Shown: positions 7,413-16,473, counted from the first letter of the stretch. The stretch is DNA of 64,000 nucleotides from Comamonas testosteroni (GCF_014076415.1 NZ_CP043568.1:2232001-2296000); one strand, 5' to 3'. The notes: generated by a model from the sequence alone, not told the origin. Made by a program: numbers and translations.

Positions 7413-8750
7413 ATGCTTGCGCGATGGTCTGGTGCTTTGGTGCTGTCGGCTTGGCTGTCAGTTTTGGGTTGTGCGCAGGCTCAGCCCAGCGAAATGGTCA
7501 ATGCCGCGAAGACAGGCGATGTCGCGGCACAGTACGAGTTGGGAAAGGCCTATCTTTACGGCAATGGCGTGGAAAAGAATGCCGACGATGCCTTGCGCTG
7601 GCTACGTCTGGCTGCTGAGCACAATCACGCGCCGTCTCAGTATCTGCTGGGTCTGGTCTATGTGCTGGGTGCCGAAGGTGTGAAAAAAGATCCTGAGGCA
7701 GGCCTGGCACGCATTCATCAGGCTGCAAACGCTGGAAATCTCGATGCGCAGAACCTGCTGGGAACGATCTATCTAAAAGGCGAAACAGTTGAGAAGGATG
7801 CCGCAACAGGTGTCGCATGGCTGGAGCGCGCCGCACGGCAGGGCTCTGTGACGGCACAAAATGGCCTGGGCTTTGTCTACCGCAAAGGCGAGTTGCTGCC
7901 TCAGGATTTGCAGGCCTCGTTTCGCTGGTATCTGAAGGCGGCCCAGCAGGCCGATGTGCTCGCGCAGTTCACGGTGGCCGAGATGTATTACCTTGGCGAA
8001 GGCGTGGAGAAGAATCGTGCCGAAGCCGCGAAATGGCTGGCCCCGCTGGCAGACAAAGGCGTGCAGAAAGCCCAATTGCTGCTGGGAAAGATTTGCTTCG
8101 AAGGCCAGGGTGTGGACCCCGACTACAAGCGGGCCGTGCTGCTGCTGCACGCTGTGGCCATCCGCGGCTCGGGCGAGGCTTACTATGAACTGGGCCGCCT
8201 GTTCGAACAGGGAGAGGGCGAGTATCGCAACGAGAAAGAAGCGATTGCCTATTACACCCAGGCGCTGAAGTACCAGCATGCGGCGGCGGCGCAGCGGCTG
8301 GGGCAACTCTCCGCTTCATCGCCCAAGTCGGCGGAGTTTGCGCAGTCCATGGAATACATGGAGAACCTGAACTCGGCACTCAAGGGCAATGTTCTGGCCC
8401 AGTACAACGTCGGTGTCTTTCAATATCTTGGCAAGGGCTTTGCACAACCCAACTACACCGAGGCCGCCAAGTGGTTCACCATGGCAGCCAATCAAGGCTA
8501 TGCCAAGGCCCAGTACAACCTGGGCACCTTGTATGAAAACGGCGAGGGTGTGGGCAAGAGCCTGGCTCAGGCGCTGAAGTGGTATCGGCTGGCCGCCGAG
8601 CAGCAGGATGCCCCTGCCCAGTACGCGCTGGGAACTTTGTACCGGGACGGTCTGGGTGTGAAGAAGAATGCCAAGCAGGCTCGTGAGTGGTTGCAGCGCG
8701 CCGCAGAGCAAGGCCATGCACCGGCACAAAAGGCTTTGGCACAGCTCTGA
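7413..8750 (+). CDS. Exported Sel1-like repeat protein
   Basis: A 445-residue protein built almost entirely from about ten Sel1-like repeats of about 36 residues. The recurring pattern AQYxLGxxYxxGxGVxKxxxxA is clearest near residues 29, 101, 174, 356 and 392. The N-terminus is an export signal; VLGC at residues 17-20 is a passable lipobox, but cleavage after AQA is equally possible, so lipoprotein status is unresolved. Sel1 arrays are helical solenoids that scaffold protein-protein contacts, often at the envelope. No partner gene is adjacent. It converges on the next VOC gene. Confidence 0.88.
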   Translation: MLARWSGALVLSAWLSVLGCAQAQPSEMVNAAKTGDVAAQYELGKAYLYGNGVEKNADDALRWLRLAAEHNHAPSQYLLGLVYVLGAEGVKKDPEAGLARIHQAANAGNLDAQNLLGTIYLKGETVEKDAATGVAWLERAARQGSVTAQNGLGFVYRKGELLPQDLQASFRWYLKAAQQADVLAQFTVAEMYYLGEGVEKNRAEAAKWLAPLADKGVQKAQLLLGKICFEGQGVDPDYKRAVLLLHAVAIRGSGEAYYELGRLFEQGEGEYRNEKEAIAYYTQALKYQHAAAAQRLGQLSASSPKSAEFAQSMEYMENLNSALKGNVLAQYNVGVFQYLGKGFAQPNYTEAAKWFTMAANQGYAKAQYNLGTLYENGEGVGKSLAQALKWYRLAAEQQDAPAQYALGTLYRDGLGVKKNAKQAREWLQRAAEQGHAPAQKALAQL

Positions 8751-8802
8751 CCGGGTGCCGGGGGGCATGCCTCCCGGCCTCGGTTGATCGGAGTTATGGC
8801 GG

Positions 8803-9195
8803 CTAGGCCAGCTCCGAGATTTCGATGAGGTTCAGGTCGGGATCGCGCAGATAGATGGAGCGGATTCGGGATGTGGCTCCGGTGCGCATCACGGGACCTT
8901 CTGCGATGGGGATGGACAACTGCTCCAGGCGTTTGATGACCTCGTCCAGCGGCACGGAGGCCAGAAAGCACAGATCCAGAGCTCCGGGTACCGGCGTATG
9001 AGCCTTGGGTTCGAACTCGTGCCCTTTCACATGCAGATTGATCTTCTGCTGACCGAACACAAAGGCCTTGCGCTCCACGGGCGGAGTGCCGCCGATGAAG
9101 GATTCCAGTCGCATGCCGAGGACTTCGGTGTAAAAGCGTATGCATTGCGCTTCATTGGCCGTGGTGAGAACCAGGTGGTCGAGGTGACTGATCAT
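8803..9195 (-). CDS. VOC-family protein (glyoxalase-like)
   Basis: About 130 residues. The start is placed at ATG 9195 because MISHLDHLVLTT is the usual VOC N-terminus with the first metal-ligand His; the longer frame to 9237 adds a non-conserved leader. The C-terminal strand YLRDPDLNLIEISE has the conserved Glu. It resembles the YwbC/virulence-associated VOC proteins often annotated as lactoylglutathione-lyase-like, but the substrate is unknown. It is convergent with the Sel1 gene. Confidence 0.82.
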   Translation of the reverse strand: MISHLDHLVLTTANEAQCIRFYTEVLGMRLESFIGGTPPVERKAFVFGQQKINLHVKGHEFEPKAHTPVPGALDLCFLASVPLDEVIKRLEQLSIPIAEGPVMRTGATSRIRSIYLRDPDLNLIEISELA

Positions 9196-9324
9196 GACAA
9201 GGCTACTCTCTGGTTGTGAAAACGAGTGTGAGGGCACGCGAGCTCGCGTTGCAGGGGAACGGCATGAGCATGGTGCAGCTGGAGGCAGGCATTGCCGTTA
9301 AGGCTGCAGTCCGGGTCGATTCTG

Positions 9325-9888
9325 TCAGGCTGTTGCCGTTGCGTCCTGGCGCATGACGCCCTGCAAAAACGCCTGTTCGGCAAGCTGTGCCAGCGGGGCG
9401 CGAGGGATGCGACCGCGGCGTTCTCCATCGATGAGCGCGATCACGGTTCCCAGCCATAACTCGGTCAGCGTTGCGGCACTGAAATCGATGCGGAACACGC
9501 CTTCTTGTTGGCCGCGCAGGAAAAAGGCGTCGACCTTGGGTTCCCAGATCGCATTTTCCTCCATGGGTTTTTCGACTTCGTTCCAGTAATAGGTCAGGAA
9601 CAGCGTGAATTCGCGATGTTCAAGATGCTTGGCATTGAGGCGCTTGAGTGCTTCGAGCACCGGCCCTTCCTCGATACGGGCCTCATCCAGCGCTTCGTCC
9701 AGCGTGCGCAGGCTTTGCTCCAGCAGGCGCTTGATCAACAGATCGCGTGTGGGGCAGAAGCGATAGAGGGTCGCCTTGCTGATGCCTATGGCCTTTGCCA
9801 GTTCCTGAAGCGTGGCGCGCGGGTGGTTGACCAGGGCCAGGGCCAAGGGGGGGAGGATTGCTGTGTTGTCGTGAGGGGCTGTCGTCAT
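9325..9888 (-). CDS. TetR-family repressor of the adjacent RND efflux operon
   Basis: A 187-residue TetR-type regulator. The helix-turn-helix is near residues 26-46 (TLQELAKAIGISKATLYRFC), followed by an all-helical ligand domain of normal length. It is transcribed away from the RND efflux operon across a 193-nt region filled with dyad sequences. By analogy with AcrR/MexR-like layouts it is predicted to repress both itself and the pump and to release DNA when a pump substrate binds. That role is inferred from gene order. Confidence 0.88.
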   Translation of the reverse strand: MTTAPHDNTAILPPLALALVNHPRATLQELAKAIGISKATLYRFCPTRDLLIKRLLEQSLRTLDEALDEARIEEGPVLEALKRLNAKHLEHREFTLFLTYYWNEVEKPMEENAIWEPKVDAFFLRGQQEGVFRIDFSAATLTELWLGTVIALIDGERRGRIPRAPLAQLAEQAFLQGVMRQDATATA

Positions 9889-9920
9889 TCGTGGCTCCGG
9901 TTGGGGCGGATACGGATGAA

Positions 9921-10025
9921 CCTATTTTGATTCAAGCAGCGTGCCTGAAAGCTTGGGATAGCAACTTTACTTGGTATCAAAATGCCATGAATCAATATAG
10001 GTCTTAATGAATCAAATTTGATTCA
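9921..10025. promoter_or_regulatory. TetR operator cluster in the divergent regulator/efflux region
   Basis: A perfect 18-bp palindrome TGAATCAAATTTGATTCA lies at 10008-10025. In addition, CCTATTTTGATTCA (9921-9934) and TGAATCAATATAGG (9988-10001) are inverted copies of each other with one mismatch, sharing the core TGAATCAA. This gives three related sites covering both promoters, the layout expected for an autoregulated TetR repressor. Confidence 0.7.
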
Positions 10026-10081
10026 AAAAATATTTTCATGCATCATGCGCTTCTTTCAAGATTTGACAAGACTCAAAAGCC

Positions 10082-11260
10082 ATGAAGAAGAACAGCCAGA
10101 ATGTGCGTGCCTGGCCGGCCCTGGCCGCATTGGCGGCCGCAATGATGTTGGCCGGCTGCATCAAGTCGGAAGCGGGCGCCCCGCCTCAGGAATTGCCGCT
10201 GGTGGATGTGGTGACCGTCAAGCCCAGGGCGCTGAGCATCAGCGCTGAACTGCCCGGGCGGGTCGAGCCCGTGCGTGTGGCGGAGGTGCGTGCGCGGGTG
10301 CCGGGTATCGTGCTGAGCCGCAACTTCAAAGAGGGTGCCGATGTGAAGGCCGGCGAGGTACTGTTCAACATCGACCCTGCGCCGCTGCGCGCGGCGCTGT
10401 CGCGGGCCCGGGGCGAATTGGCACGAGCCGAGGCCGCGCTTTCCGATGCTCAGTCCGTGGTGCGTCGTTACGAACCGCTGGTTGCCCAGGAAGCCGTCAG
10501 CCGCCAGGATTTCGATAGTGCCAAGGCTGCGCTGCACAGTGCCATGGCCACGCGTCAATCTGCTCAGGCCGAAGTAGAGGCGGCACGCCTGAACCTGGAC
10601 TATGCGACGGTGAGGGCCCCGATTGCGGGCCGCATCGGCCGTGCGCTGGTGACGGAAGGCGCCCTGGTCGGTCAGGGGGAGGCCACACCGATGGCTGTGA
10701 TACAGCAGCTCGACCCCATTTATGCCGATTTCCGCCAGACCGCAGCGCTGGCCACGCGCTTGCGTTCACAGCAGCAGGGGGAGCAGTCGCAGAGGAGTGC
10801 TTCCGTGACGCTGGTGGCGGACGGCCTGGACGAGAAGCGTCAGGGTCGCATGCTGTTTTCGGATGTGACGGTGGATCGCGGCACCGGCCAGCTTGCGCTG
10901 CGTGGTGAATTTCCCAACAAGGATGGCTTGCTGTTGCCCGGCATGTATGTGCGTGTGACCCTGGGGCTGGGTGAGGATCCCGCGGCCATTCTCGTGCCTC
11001 AGCGTGCGGTGCAGCGCGGCAGCGATGGACTGGCCCATGTCTTGGTGCTCGATGAGCGCAACACTGTGCAGGCTCAGAAGGTGAGCACCGGCGCCATGTA
11101 CGGATCCGAGTGGCATATCACCGAGGGCCTGAAGGAAAACGCCAGGGTGTTGGTCGGGGGCCTTGCTGCAGCCGTGCCCGGCACCAAGGTGCAGGTCAGA
11201 GCTGCCGCTGCAAATGTCGCGGACGCCGTCAAAGACGCGGAAGCCGCTGTAAAAAAATGA
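10082..11260 (+). CDS. RND efflux periplasmic adaptor (membrane fusion protein)
   Basis: A 392-residue MexA/AcrA-type adaptor linking inner-membrane pump and outer-membrane channel. It is a predicted lipoprotein: signal followed by lipobox LAGC with Cys near residue 23. The lipoyl half-motifs (ARVPGIVLSRNFKEGADVKAG and TVRAPIAGRIG) flank an alpha-hairpin rich in Ala/Arg/Glu, followed by beta-barrel and membrane-proximal domains (PGMYVRVTL). It is the first gene of the three-gene efflux operon, 64 nt before the pump gene. Operators for the divergent TetR lie just upstream. Confidence 0.93.
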   Translation: MKKNSQNVRAWPALAALAAAMMLAGCIKSEAGAPPQELPLVDVVTVKPRALSISAELPGRVEPVRVAEVRARVPGIVLSRNFKEGADVKAGEVLFNIDPAPLRAALSRARGELARAEAALSDAQSVVRRYEPLVAQEAVSRQDFDSAKAALHSAMATRQSAQAEVEAARLNLDYATVRAPIAGRIGRALVTEGALVGQGEATPMAVIQQLDPIYADFRQTAALATRLRSQQQGEQSQRSASVTLVADGLDEKRQGRMLFSDVTVDRGTGQLALRGEFPNKDGLLLPGMYVRVTLGLGEDPAAILVPQRAVQRGSDGLAHVLVLDERNTVQAQKVSTGAMYGSEWHITEGLKENARVLVGGLAAAVPGTKVQVRAAAANVADAVKDAEAAVKK

Positions 11261-11324
11261 GCAGTATGCGCTGGTCCTGAAAGCGCTGAATGCCCAAAAG
11301 ACAAGCCTTATTCAAGGATAGATA

Positions 11325-14300
11325 ATGTCCCGGTTTTTTATTGATCGCCCCAAGCTGGCCTGGGTGGTCGCGATCTTCATCCTGCTTGCCGGCCTGCTGG
11401 CGATCCCGGCCTTGCCCGTGGCGCAGTTTCCCAACGTGGCGCCGCCGCAAATCTCCATCTCTGCAACCTATCCGGGGGCATCGGCCACCACGGTAATGGA
11501 GTCGGTGACCAGCGTCATCGAGGAGGAACTCAATGGCACCAAGGGTCTGCTGTACTTCGACTCGTCCAGCGGTGCCACGGGTCTGGCCGAAATCACGGCC
11601 ACCTTCGCGCCTGGTACCGATCCCGCACTGGCCCAGGTCGAGGTGCAGAACCGCATCAAGAAGGCCGAGGCCAGGCTGCCCGCATCGGTCATGCAGATGG
11701 GTCTGCAGGTAGAGCAGGCCAGCGCCAACTTCCTGCTGATCTATTCGCTGACCTACAAGGGTGACGACAGCGGCAAGAACGAGGTCCGCCTCTCCGACTA
11801 TGCGGTGCGCAACATCAATAACGAGATTCGCCGCGTGCCCGGGGTGGGCAAGGTGCAGTACTTCGGCGCCGATGTCGCCATGCGGGTCTGGGTCGATCCG
11901 CAGAAGCTGCTGGGCTACGGCCTGTCGGTGGCGGACGTGAATGCGGCCATTGCCGCGCAGAACGCCCAGGTGCCGGCGGGCAGCTTCGGCAGCCAGCCCG
12001 GATCGTCCGAGCAGGAGCTCAGCGCCACGATTGCCGTCAAGGGCACGCTGAGTTCGCCCGAAGAGTTCGGTCAGATCGTGTTGCAGGCCAGGGCCGATGG
12101 CTCGGCCGTGCACCTGGCCGATGTGGCGCGTCTCGAGGTCGGCCAGCTCGATTACAGCTTCGCCTCGCGCGAGGACGGCCACAAAGGAGTGGCGGCCGCC
12201 GTGCAACTGGCACCTGGTGCCAATGCGATGCAGACCGCCAAGGCGGTCAAGGCGAGGCTAGCCGAGCTGTCGCAGAACTTCCCCGACGATATTCAGTACG
12301 CCGTGCCCTACGACACCTCGCGCTTTGTGGAAGTCGCCATCGGCAAGGTGATCCAGACCCTGGTCGAGGCCGTGGTGCTGGTGTTTCTGGTGATGTGGCT
12401 GTTTCTGCAGAACCTGCGCTATACGCTGATTCCCACCATCGTGGTTCCGGTGTGTCTGGCCGGTACCCTGGCGGTGATGTATGCGCTGGGCTTCTCGGTC
12501 AATATGATGACCATGTTCGGCATGGTGCTGGCCATCGGCATTCTGGTCGACGATGCCATCGTGGTGGTGGAGAACGTGGAGCGTCTCATGGCCGAGGAGG
12601 GCCTCTCGCCGCTGGCCGCCACGGTGAAGGCCATGCAGCAGGTCTCGGGGGCCATCGTCGGCATCACGCTGGTGCTGGTGGCCGTGTTCCTGCCTCTGGC
12701 CTTCATGAGTGGCTCGGTGGGCGTGATCTACCGTCAGTTCTCGCTGTCGCTGGCGGTCTCCATCCTGTTCTCGGGCCTGCTGGCACTGACATTCACGCCA
12801 GCACTGTGCGCTACGCTGCTCAAGCCGGTTGCCGAGGATCACCACGAGGAGAAGAAAGGCCTCTTCGGCTGGTTCAACCGTCACTTTGCCAAGCTGACAG
12901 AGCGTTTTTCGCTGCTCAACCAGCGTCTGGTCAGGCGCACGGGCCGCTATATGCTGATCTATGCGGCCATCGTGGGCGGGCTGGGCTTTGCCTATACGCG
13001 CATGCCCGAGTCCTTTGTGCCCTATGAAGACATGGGCTACTACATCGTCAGCGTGCAACTGCCTCCTGGTGCGACCGAAGCACGTACCGAGGCCGTGGTG
13101 CGCGACATGGAAGCCTATGTGCAAAGCCGCCCCGCCACGGCCCAGGCCGAGTTCCTCATGGGCTACAGCTTCTCGGGCATGGGGCAGAACGCGGCCATGG
13201 CCTTCGTCACGCTCAAGGACTGGTCCTTGCGCGGCAAGGGCCAGGCGTCGTGGGATGAGGTCCAGGCCTTCAATCAGCGCTTCGGCAGTCTGTCCGACGG
13301 TGCGGCCATGGCTGTGGATCCGCCACCCATTGACGGCCTGGGCAATTCAGGCGGTTTTGCGCTGCGTCTGCAGGACCGCGCCAATCTGGGCCGCGAGGCC
13401 CTGGTCGCCGCGCGCGACGAGCTGCTGAAGAAGGCCAATGCCTCGCCGGTGATCGCCTACGCAATGATGGAGAACCTCGAAGACGCGCCGCAGCTGCGTC
13501 TGGACATAGACCGGCGCAAGGCCCAGGCCCAGGGCGTAAGCTTCGCGAGCATCAGTGCCGTGCTGTCCACGGCCTATGGCTCGGCCGTGATCAACGAGTT
13601 TCCGAATGCCGGGCGCCTGCAGCGCGTGGTGGTGCAGGCCGACACGGCCGCGCGCATGACGCCCGAGGCCCTGCTGCGCCTGTATGTGCCCAATGCCCAG
13701 GGCGAGCAGGTGCCGCTGGCCTCGTTTGCCAGCGTGGAATGGGAGCAGGGGCCGGTGCAGATCTCGCGCTACAACGGCTATCCGGCCTTCCGTATCGCGG
13801 GTGATGCCAAGCCCGGGCACACCACGGGCGAGGCCATGGCCGAGCTCGAACGCATCCTGGGCGAGATGCCGCGCGGCATAGGCTACGAGTGGACGGCGTT
13901 GTCCTATCAGGAAAAGGCTGCTGGCGCACAGGCCCCCAAGCTGTTCGCACTGGCCATCGTGGTGGTGTTCCTGCTGCTCGTGGCCCTGTACGAAAGCTGG
14001 AGCATTCCAGCGGCCGTGATGCTGATCGTGCCCATAGGTGCGCTGGGCTCGGTGCTGGCCACTTCGGCGCTGGGTCTCTCGAACGATGTGTACTTCAAGG
14101 TCGGCCTGATCACCATCATCGGCCTGGCGGCCAAGAACGCCATCCTGATCGTGGAGTTCGCCAAGGACCTGCACGAGCGTGGCCATTCGCTGGCGGAAGC
14201 GGCATTGCAGGCAGCCCGTTTGCGCTTCCGTCCCATCGTGATGACTTCGCTGGCCTTCATCCTCGGGGTGGTGCCGCTGGCACTGGCCACCGGGGCGGGA

Positions 14301-14471
14301 GCCTCCAGCCAGGCCGCCATCGGCGTCGGCGTGATCGGCGGCATGCTCAGCGCCACTTTGCTGGGTGTGCTGTTCGTGCCCATCTTCTTTGTCTTCGTGC
14401 TCTCTCTGCGGCGCAAGCGCCGCGCAGTGCCGGAGGAAAAAAACACAGACTCCGAAGGAGAACCCGCATGA
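11325..14471 (+). CDS. RND multidrug efflux pump, HAE1 family
   Basis: A 1048-residue inner-membrane proton-driven pump of the AcrB/MexB class. It opens MSRFFIDRPKLAWVVAIFIL, the usual first transmembrane helix. Two repeated halves each carry a large periplasmic loop; TM4 has the proton-relay Asp pair in GILVDDAIVVVENVERLM near residue 407, and the TM10-11 region contains GLAAKNAILIVEFAKD with the essential Lys. Sequence length and motifs indicate the drug-exporting HAE1 type rather than metal-exporting CusA. Its stop overlaps the start of the channel gene (ATGA), implying translational coupling. Confidence 0.95.
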   Translation: MSRFFIDRPKLAWVVAIFILLAGLLAIPALPVAQFPNVAPPQISISATYPGASATTVMESVTSVIEEELNGTKGLLYFDSSSGATGLAEITATFAPGTDPALAQVEVQNRIKKAEARLPASVMQMGLQVEQASANFLLIYSLTYKGDDSGKNEVRLSDYAVRNINNEIRRVPGVGKVQYFGADVAMRVWVDPQKLLGYGLSVADVNAAIAAQNAQVPAGSFGSQPGSSEQELSATIAVKGTLSSPEEFGQIVLQARADGSAVHLADVARLEVGQLDYSFASREDGHKGVAAAVQLAPGANAMQTAKAVKARLAELSQNFPDDIQYAVPYDTSRFVEVAIGKVIQTLVEAVVLVFLVMWLFLQNLRYTLIPTIVVPVCLAGTLAVMYALGFSVNMMTMFGMVLAIGILVDDAIVVVENVERLMAEEGLSPLAATVKAMQQVSGAIVGITLVLVAVFLPLAFMSGSVGVIYRQFSLSLAVSILFSGLLALTFTPALCATLLKPVAEDHHEEKKGLFGWFNRHFAKLTERFSLLNQRLVRRTGRYMLIYAAIVGGLGFAYTRMPESFVPYEDMGYYIVSVQLPPGATEARTEAVVRDMEAYVQSRPATAQAEFLMGYSFSGMGQNAAMAFVTLKDWSLRGKGQASWDEVQAFNQRFGSLSDGAAMAVDPPPIDGLGNSGGFALRLQDRANLGREALVAARDELLKKANASPVIAYAMMENLEDAPQLRLDIDRRKAQAQGVSFASISAVLSTAYGSAVINEFPNAGRLQRVVVQADTAARMTPEALLRLYVPNAQGEQVPLASFASVEWEQGPVQISRYNGYPAFRIAGDAKPGHTTGEAMAELERILGEMPRGIGYEWTALSYQEKAAGAQAPKLFALAIVVVFLLLVALYESWSIPAAVMLIVPIGALGSVLATSALGLSNDVYFKVGLITIIGLAAKNAILIVEFAKDLHERGHSLAEAALQAARLRFRPIVMTSLAFILGVVPLALATGAGASSQAAIGVGVIGGMLSATLLGVLFVPIFFVFVLSLRRKRRAVPEEKNTDSEGEPA

Positions 14472-15874
14472 ACGGGCGAAACCCCATGCGTACCGCAGCG
14501 CTGACGCTGATTGCCGCAGTGCTCTGCGGCTGCTCTTTTGCACCGACCTATGACAGGCCTGCTGCGCCCATTCCCGGCACCTGGAGCGCGGCATCATCGG
14601 CCTCGACTGCATCGGTGCAGAGTTTGCACTGGAAGGAGTTCGTGATCGATGAGCGCCTGCGCTCGCGTATCGAAACGGCGCTGGCCCACAACCGCGATCT
14701 GCGTCAGACACTGCTCAATGTACAGACTGCTCGCGCGGCCTATCGCGTGCAGCGTGCGGACCAGTTGCCCGGTCTGGAGGCTCAGGCCGGGGGCAACCGC
14801 CAGCGCCTGCCTGCCGACCTGAGCGGCACAGGAGCGGCCAGGGTGCAGAGCAACTATCAGGCGGGTGTCGGGCTGATGGCTTTCGAGCTCGATCTCTTCG
14901 GCCGTGTGCGCTCGCTGTCCGAGGCCGCGCTCATGGAGTATCTGGCCACCGAAGAGGCCGCGCGCAGCGTGCAGATCAGTCTGATCGCAGAAGTGATCCA
15001 GGCCTCGCTGGCCCAGGATAGCGCGCGGCAGCGCCATGCCCTGGCGCTGCGCACCTTGCAGGCGCGCGAGAAGGAATGGCAGCTGATGAGCGAGCGCAGA
15101 AAGACCGGCACTGCAAGCCGTCTGGACGAGCAGGAGGCGCAAGGACAGCTTGAGCTGGCGCGCGCAGAAGTCGAGCGCTTCGAGCGCGAGCTGCGCCAGG
15201 CCGCAAACGCACTGGACTGGCTGGTGGGTGATGGCGCGGTGCAGGCTGTCGTGGATTTGAATGCCAAACCCATGGTGCAGGAGATCGGCGCCGGTCTGCC
15301 GTCCGAGCTGCTGGTGCTGCGTCCCGATATCCGAGCCGCCGAATATCAGCTGCGCTCACGCAATGCAAGCATTGGCGCGGCGCGGGCCGCGTTCTTTCCG
15401 CGTATCTCGCTCACGGGCTCCTATGGCTCGGCCAGTGCCGAGCTCTCCGATCTGTTTGCCGGCGGTCAGCGCTCCTGGTCCTTTATGCCGCAGCTGAGCC
15501 TGCCGATTTTTGATGGCGGCCGTAACCGCGCCAATCTGGAAGTCGCTCAGCTGCGCAAGGACATGGCGATCGCCAGCTACGAGCGCAGCATTCAGACGGC
15601 GTTTCGCGAAGTCAGTGATGCACTGGCCTCCGTGGAGACGCTGAGGCGCGAGGAGCTTGCCCGCCAGCGCCTGGTGCAGACCAGCGCGAATACGCTCAAG
15701 CTCGCCGAGCTGCGCTATCGCGCGGGGGTGGACAGTCATCTGCGCTATCTGGATGCGCAGCGCACCGATTTTGCGCAACAGATGGCTCTGATCGAGGTCA
15801 GCACGCAGCGGCAGATGGCTCTGGCCACGCTGTTCAAGGCCTTGGGTGGCGGCTGGGGTCGAGCAGCTGGTTGA
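14468..15874 (+). CDS. Outer-membrane efflux channel, NodT/OprM family
   Basis: A 468-residue TolC-like channel protein. The start at ATG 14468 overlaps the pump stop; ATG 14486 is an alternative. It is a lipoprotein with lipobox LCGC near residue 21. The two repeated coiled-coil and beta-strand units are visible (RSRIETALAHNRDLRQTLLN and its second copy near the VLRPDIRAAEYQLRSRNASI region, the OprM signature). Together with the preceding two genes it completes a tripartite pump. A strong terminator lies about 90 nt downstream. Confidence 0.94.
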   Translation: MNGRNPMRTAALTLIAAVLCGCSFAPTYDRPAAPIPGTWSAASSASTASVQSLHWKEFVIDERLRSRIETALAHNRDLRQTLLNVQTARAAYRVQRADQLPGLEAQAGGNRQRLPADLSGTGAARVQSNYQAGVGLMAFELDLFGRVRSLSEAALMEYLATEEAARSVQISLIAEVIQASLAQDSARQRHALALRTLQAREKEWQLMSERRKTGTASRLDEQEAQGQLELARAEVERFERELRQAANALDWLVGDGAVQAVVDLNAKPMVQEIGAGLPSELLVLRPDIRAAEYQLRSRNASIGAARAAFFPRISLTGSYGSASAELSDLFAGGQRSWSFMPQLSLPIFDGGRNRANLEVAQLRKDMAIASYERSIQTAFREVSDALASVETLRREELARQRLVQTSANTLKLAELRYRAGVDSHLRYLDAQRTDFAQQMALIEVSTQRQMALATLFKALGGGWGRAAG

Positions 15875-15963
15875 GTGTTGCTGGGCTGGTTTCCCGTCAA
15901 CCAGCTTCGCGCGAGCTCGCCAAGCGAGAGCGGCCGCCGGGAGCAATCCGGCGCTGCCGGTGC

Positions 15964-15995
15964 AAGAGCCAGGACGAAGTCCTGGCTCTTTTTTT
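15964..15995 (+). terminator. Intrinsic terminator of the RND efflux operon
   Basis: A 12-bp perfect stem AAGAGCCAGGAC / GTCCTGGCTCTT with a 3-nt loop GAA and seven T residues. Confidence 0.93.
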
Positions 15996-16120
15996 GCGCG
16001 TGGGTGGCGGCAAGACCATGCCGTCCCTCACACTTGCCGGCGCCAGGCTGGATACGCGTGGTGCTAATGCTGCACCGTGAATTCAATTCGCACTCACGCT
16101 CGAATGCGGTGAAAAGAAAA

Positions 16121-16146
16121 AAGGCCTTGAATTGCTTCAAGGCCTT
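16121..16146 (-). terminator. Terminator downstream of the tRNA-Ser pair (minus strand)
   Basis: An 11-bp stem AAGGCCTTGAA / TTCAAGGCCTT with a 4-nt loop; read on the minus strand it runs into a T-rich tail. The stem is identical to that after the steroid dehydrogenase gene. Confidence 0.85.
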
Positions 16147-16154
16147 TTATCATT

Positions 16155-16245
16155 TGGCGGAGCAGGCGGGATTCGAACCCGCGGTGGGCTATTAACCCAC
16201 ACACGCTTTCCAGGCGTGCGACTTAAACCACTCATCCACCGCTCC
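16155..16245 (-). tRNA. tRNA-Ser (anticodon GGA), second of two copies
   Basis: A 91-nt tRNA with encoded CCA. The acceptor stem GGAGCGG pairs with CTGCTCC (one G-U), followed by discriminator G and CCA. The anticodon loop CTGGAAA gives anticodon GGA, reading UCC/UCU codons. The long variable arm (TGTGGGTTAATAGCCCACC) is the class II hallmark, and the T arm GCGGG-TTCGAAT-CCCGC is perfect. Confidence 0.97.
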
Positions 16246-16279
16246 ACAGCGATCCCAAAATACTTCATTTCTGAAGTAA

Positions 16280-16306
16280 AAAATCAAGTGTGGTCGACTT
16301 GATTTT
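16280..16306 (-). terminator. Hairpin with T-tract between the two tRNA-Ser genes
   Basis: On the minus strand AAAATCAAGT / ACTTGATTTT form a 10-bp, AT-rich stem with a 7-nt loop, then a T-run. It may attenuate read-through from the first to the second tRNA, or be a processing structure. Confidence 0.5.
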
Positions 16307-16312
16307 AAAATC

Positions 16313-16403
16313 TGGCGGAGCAGGCGGGATTCGAACCCGCGGTGGGCTATTAACCCACACACGCTTTCCAGGCGTGCGACTTAAACCACTCATCCACCGC
16401 TCC
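16313..16403 (-). tRNA. tRNA-Ser (anticodon GGA), first of two copies
   Basis: This copy is identical over all 91 nt to the tRNA at 16155-16245, including the encoded CCA. Transcribed leftward, it is the promoter-proximal copy; 67 nt separate the two. Confidence 0.97.
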
Positions 16404-16419
16404 GTGTGATGAAGCCGCT

Positions 16420-16447
16420 ATTCTAACCAGAAATTTCGACCTCAAAA
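16420..16447 (-). promoter_or_regulatory. Candidate promoter of the tRNA-Ser genes
   Basis: On the minus strand a TAGAAT -10 element (16425-16420) lies 16 nt upstream of the tRNA 5' end. The -35 is poor: TTTTGA at 16447-16442 gives a 16-nt spacer. Confidence 0.35.
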
Positions 16448-16454
16448 TGAAAGT

Positions 16455-16473
16455 GCAGAAAGTTCTTTTCTGC
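16455..16473 (-). terminator. Candidate terminator of the nfeD-SPFH pair
   Basis: A 7-bp stem GCAGAAA / TTTCTGC with a 5-nt loop, 23 nt after the SPFH stop. On the minus strand it is followed by the T-rich ACTTTCATTTT. Confidence 0.5.

Noticed and set aside
8757..8778. Hairpin GCCGGGGGGC / GCCTCCCGGC between the converging Sel1 and VOC genes as a terminator
   Set aside because: The stem is good but there is no T-tract on either side.
10063..10068. TTGACA just before the efflux adaptor gene as a -35 element
   Set aside because: It lies only 14 nt from the start codon, leaving no room for a -10 and leader.
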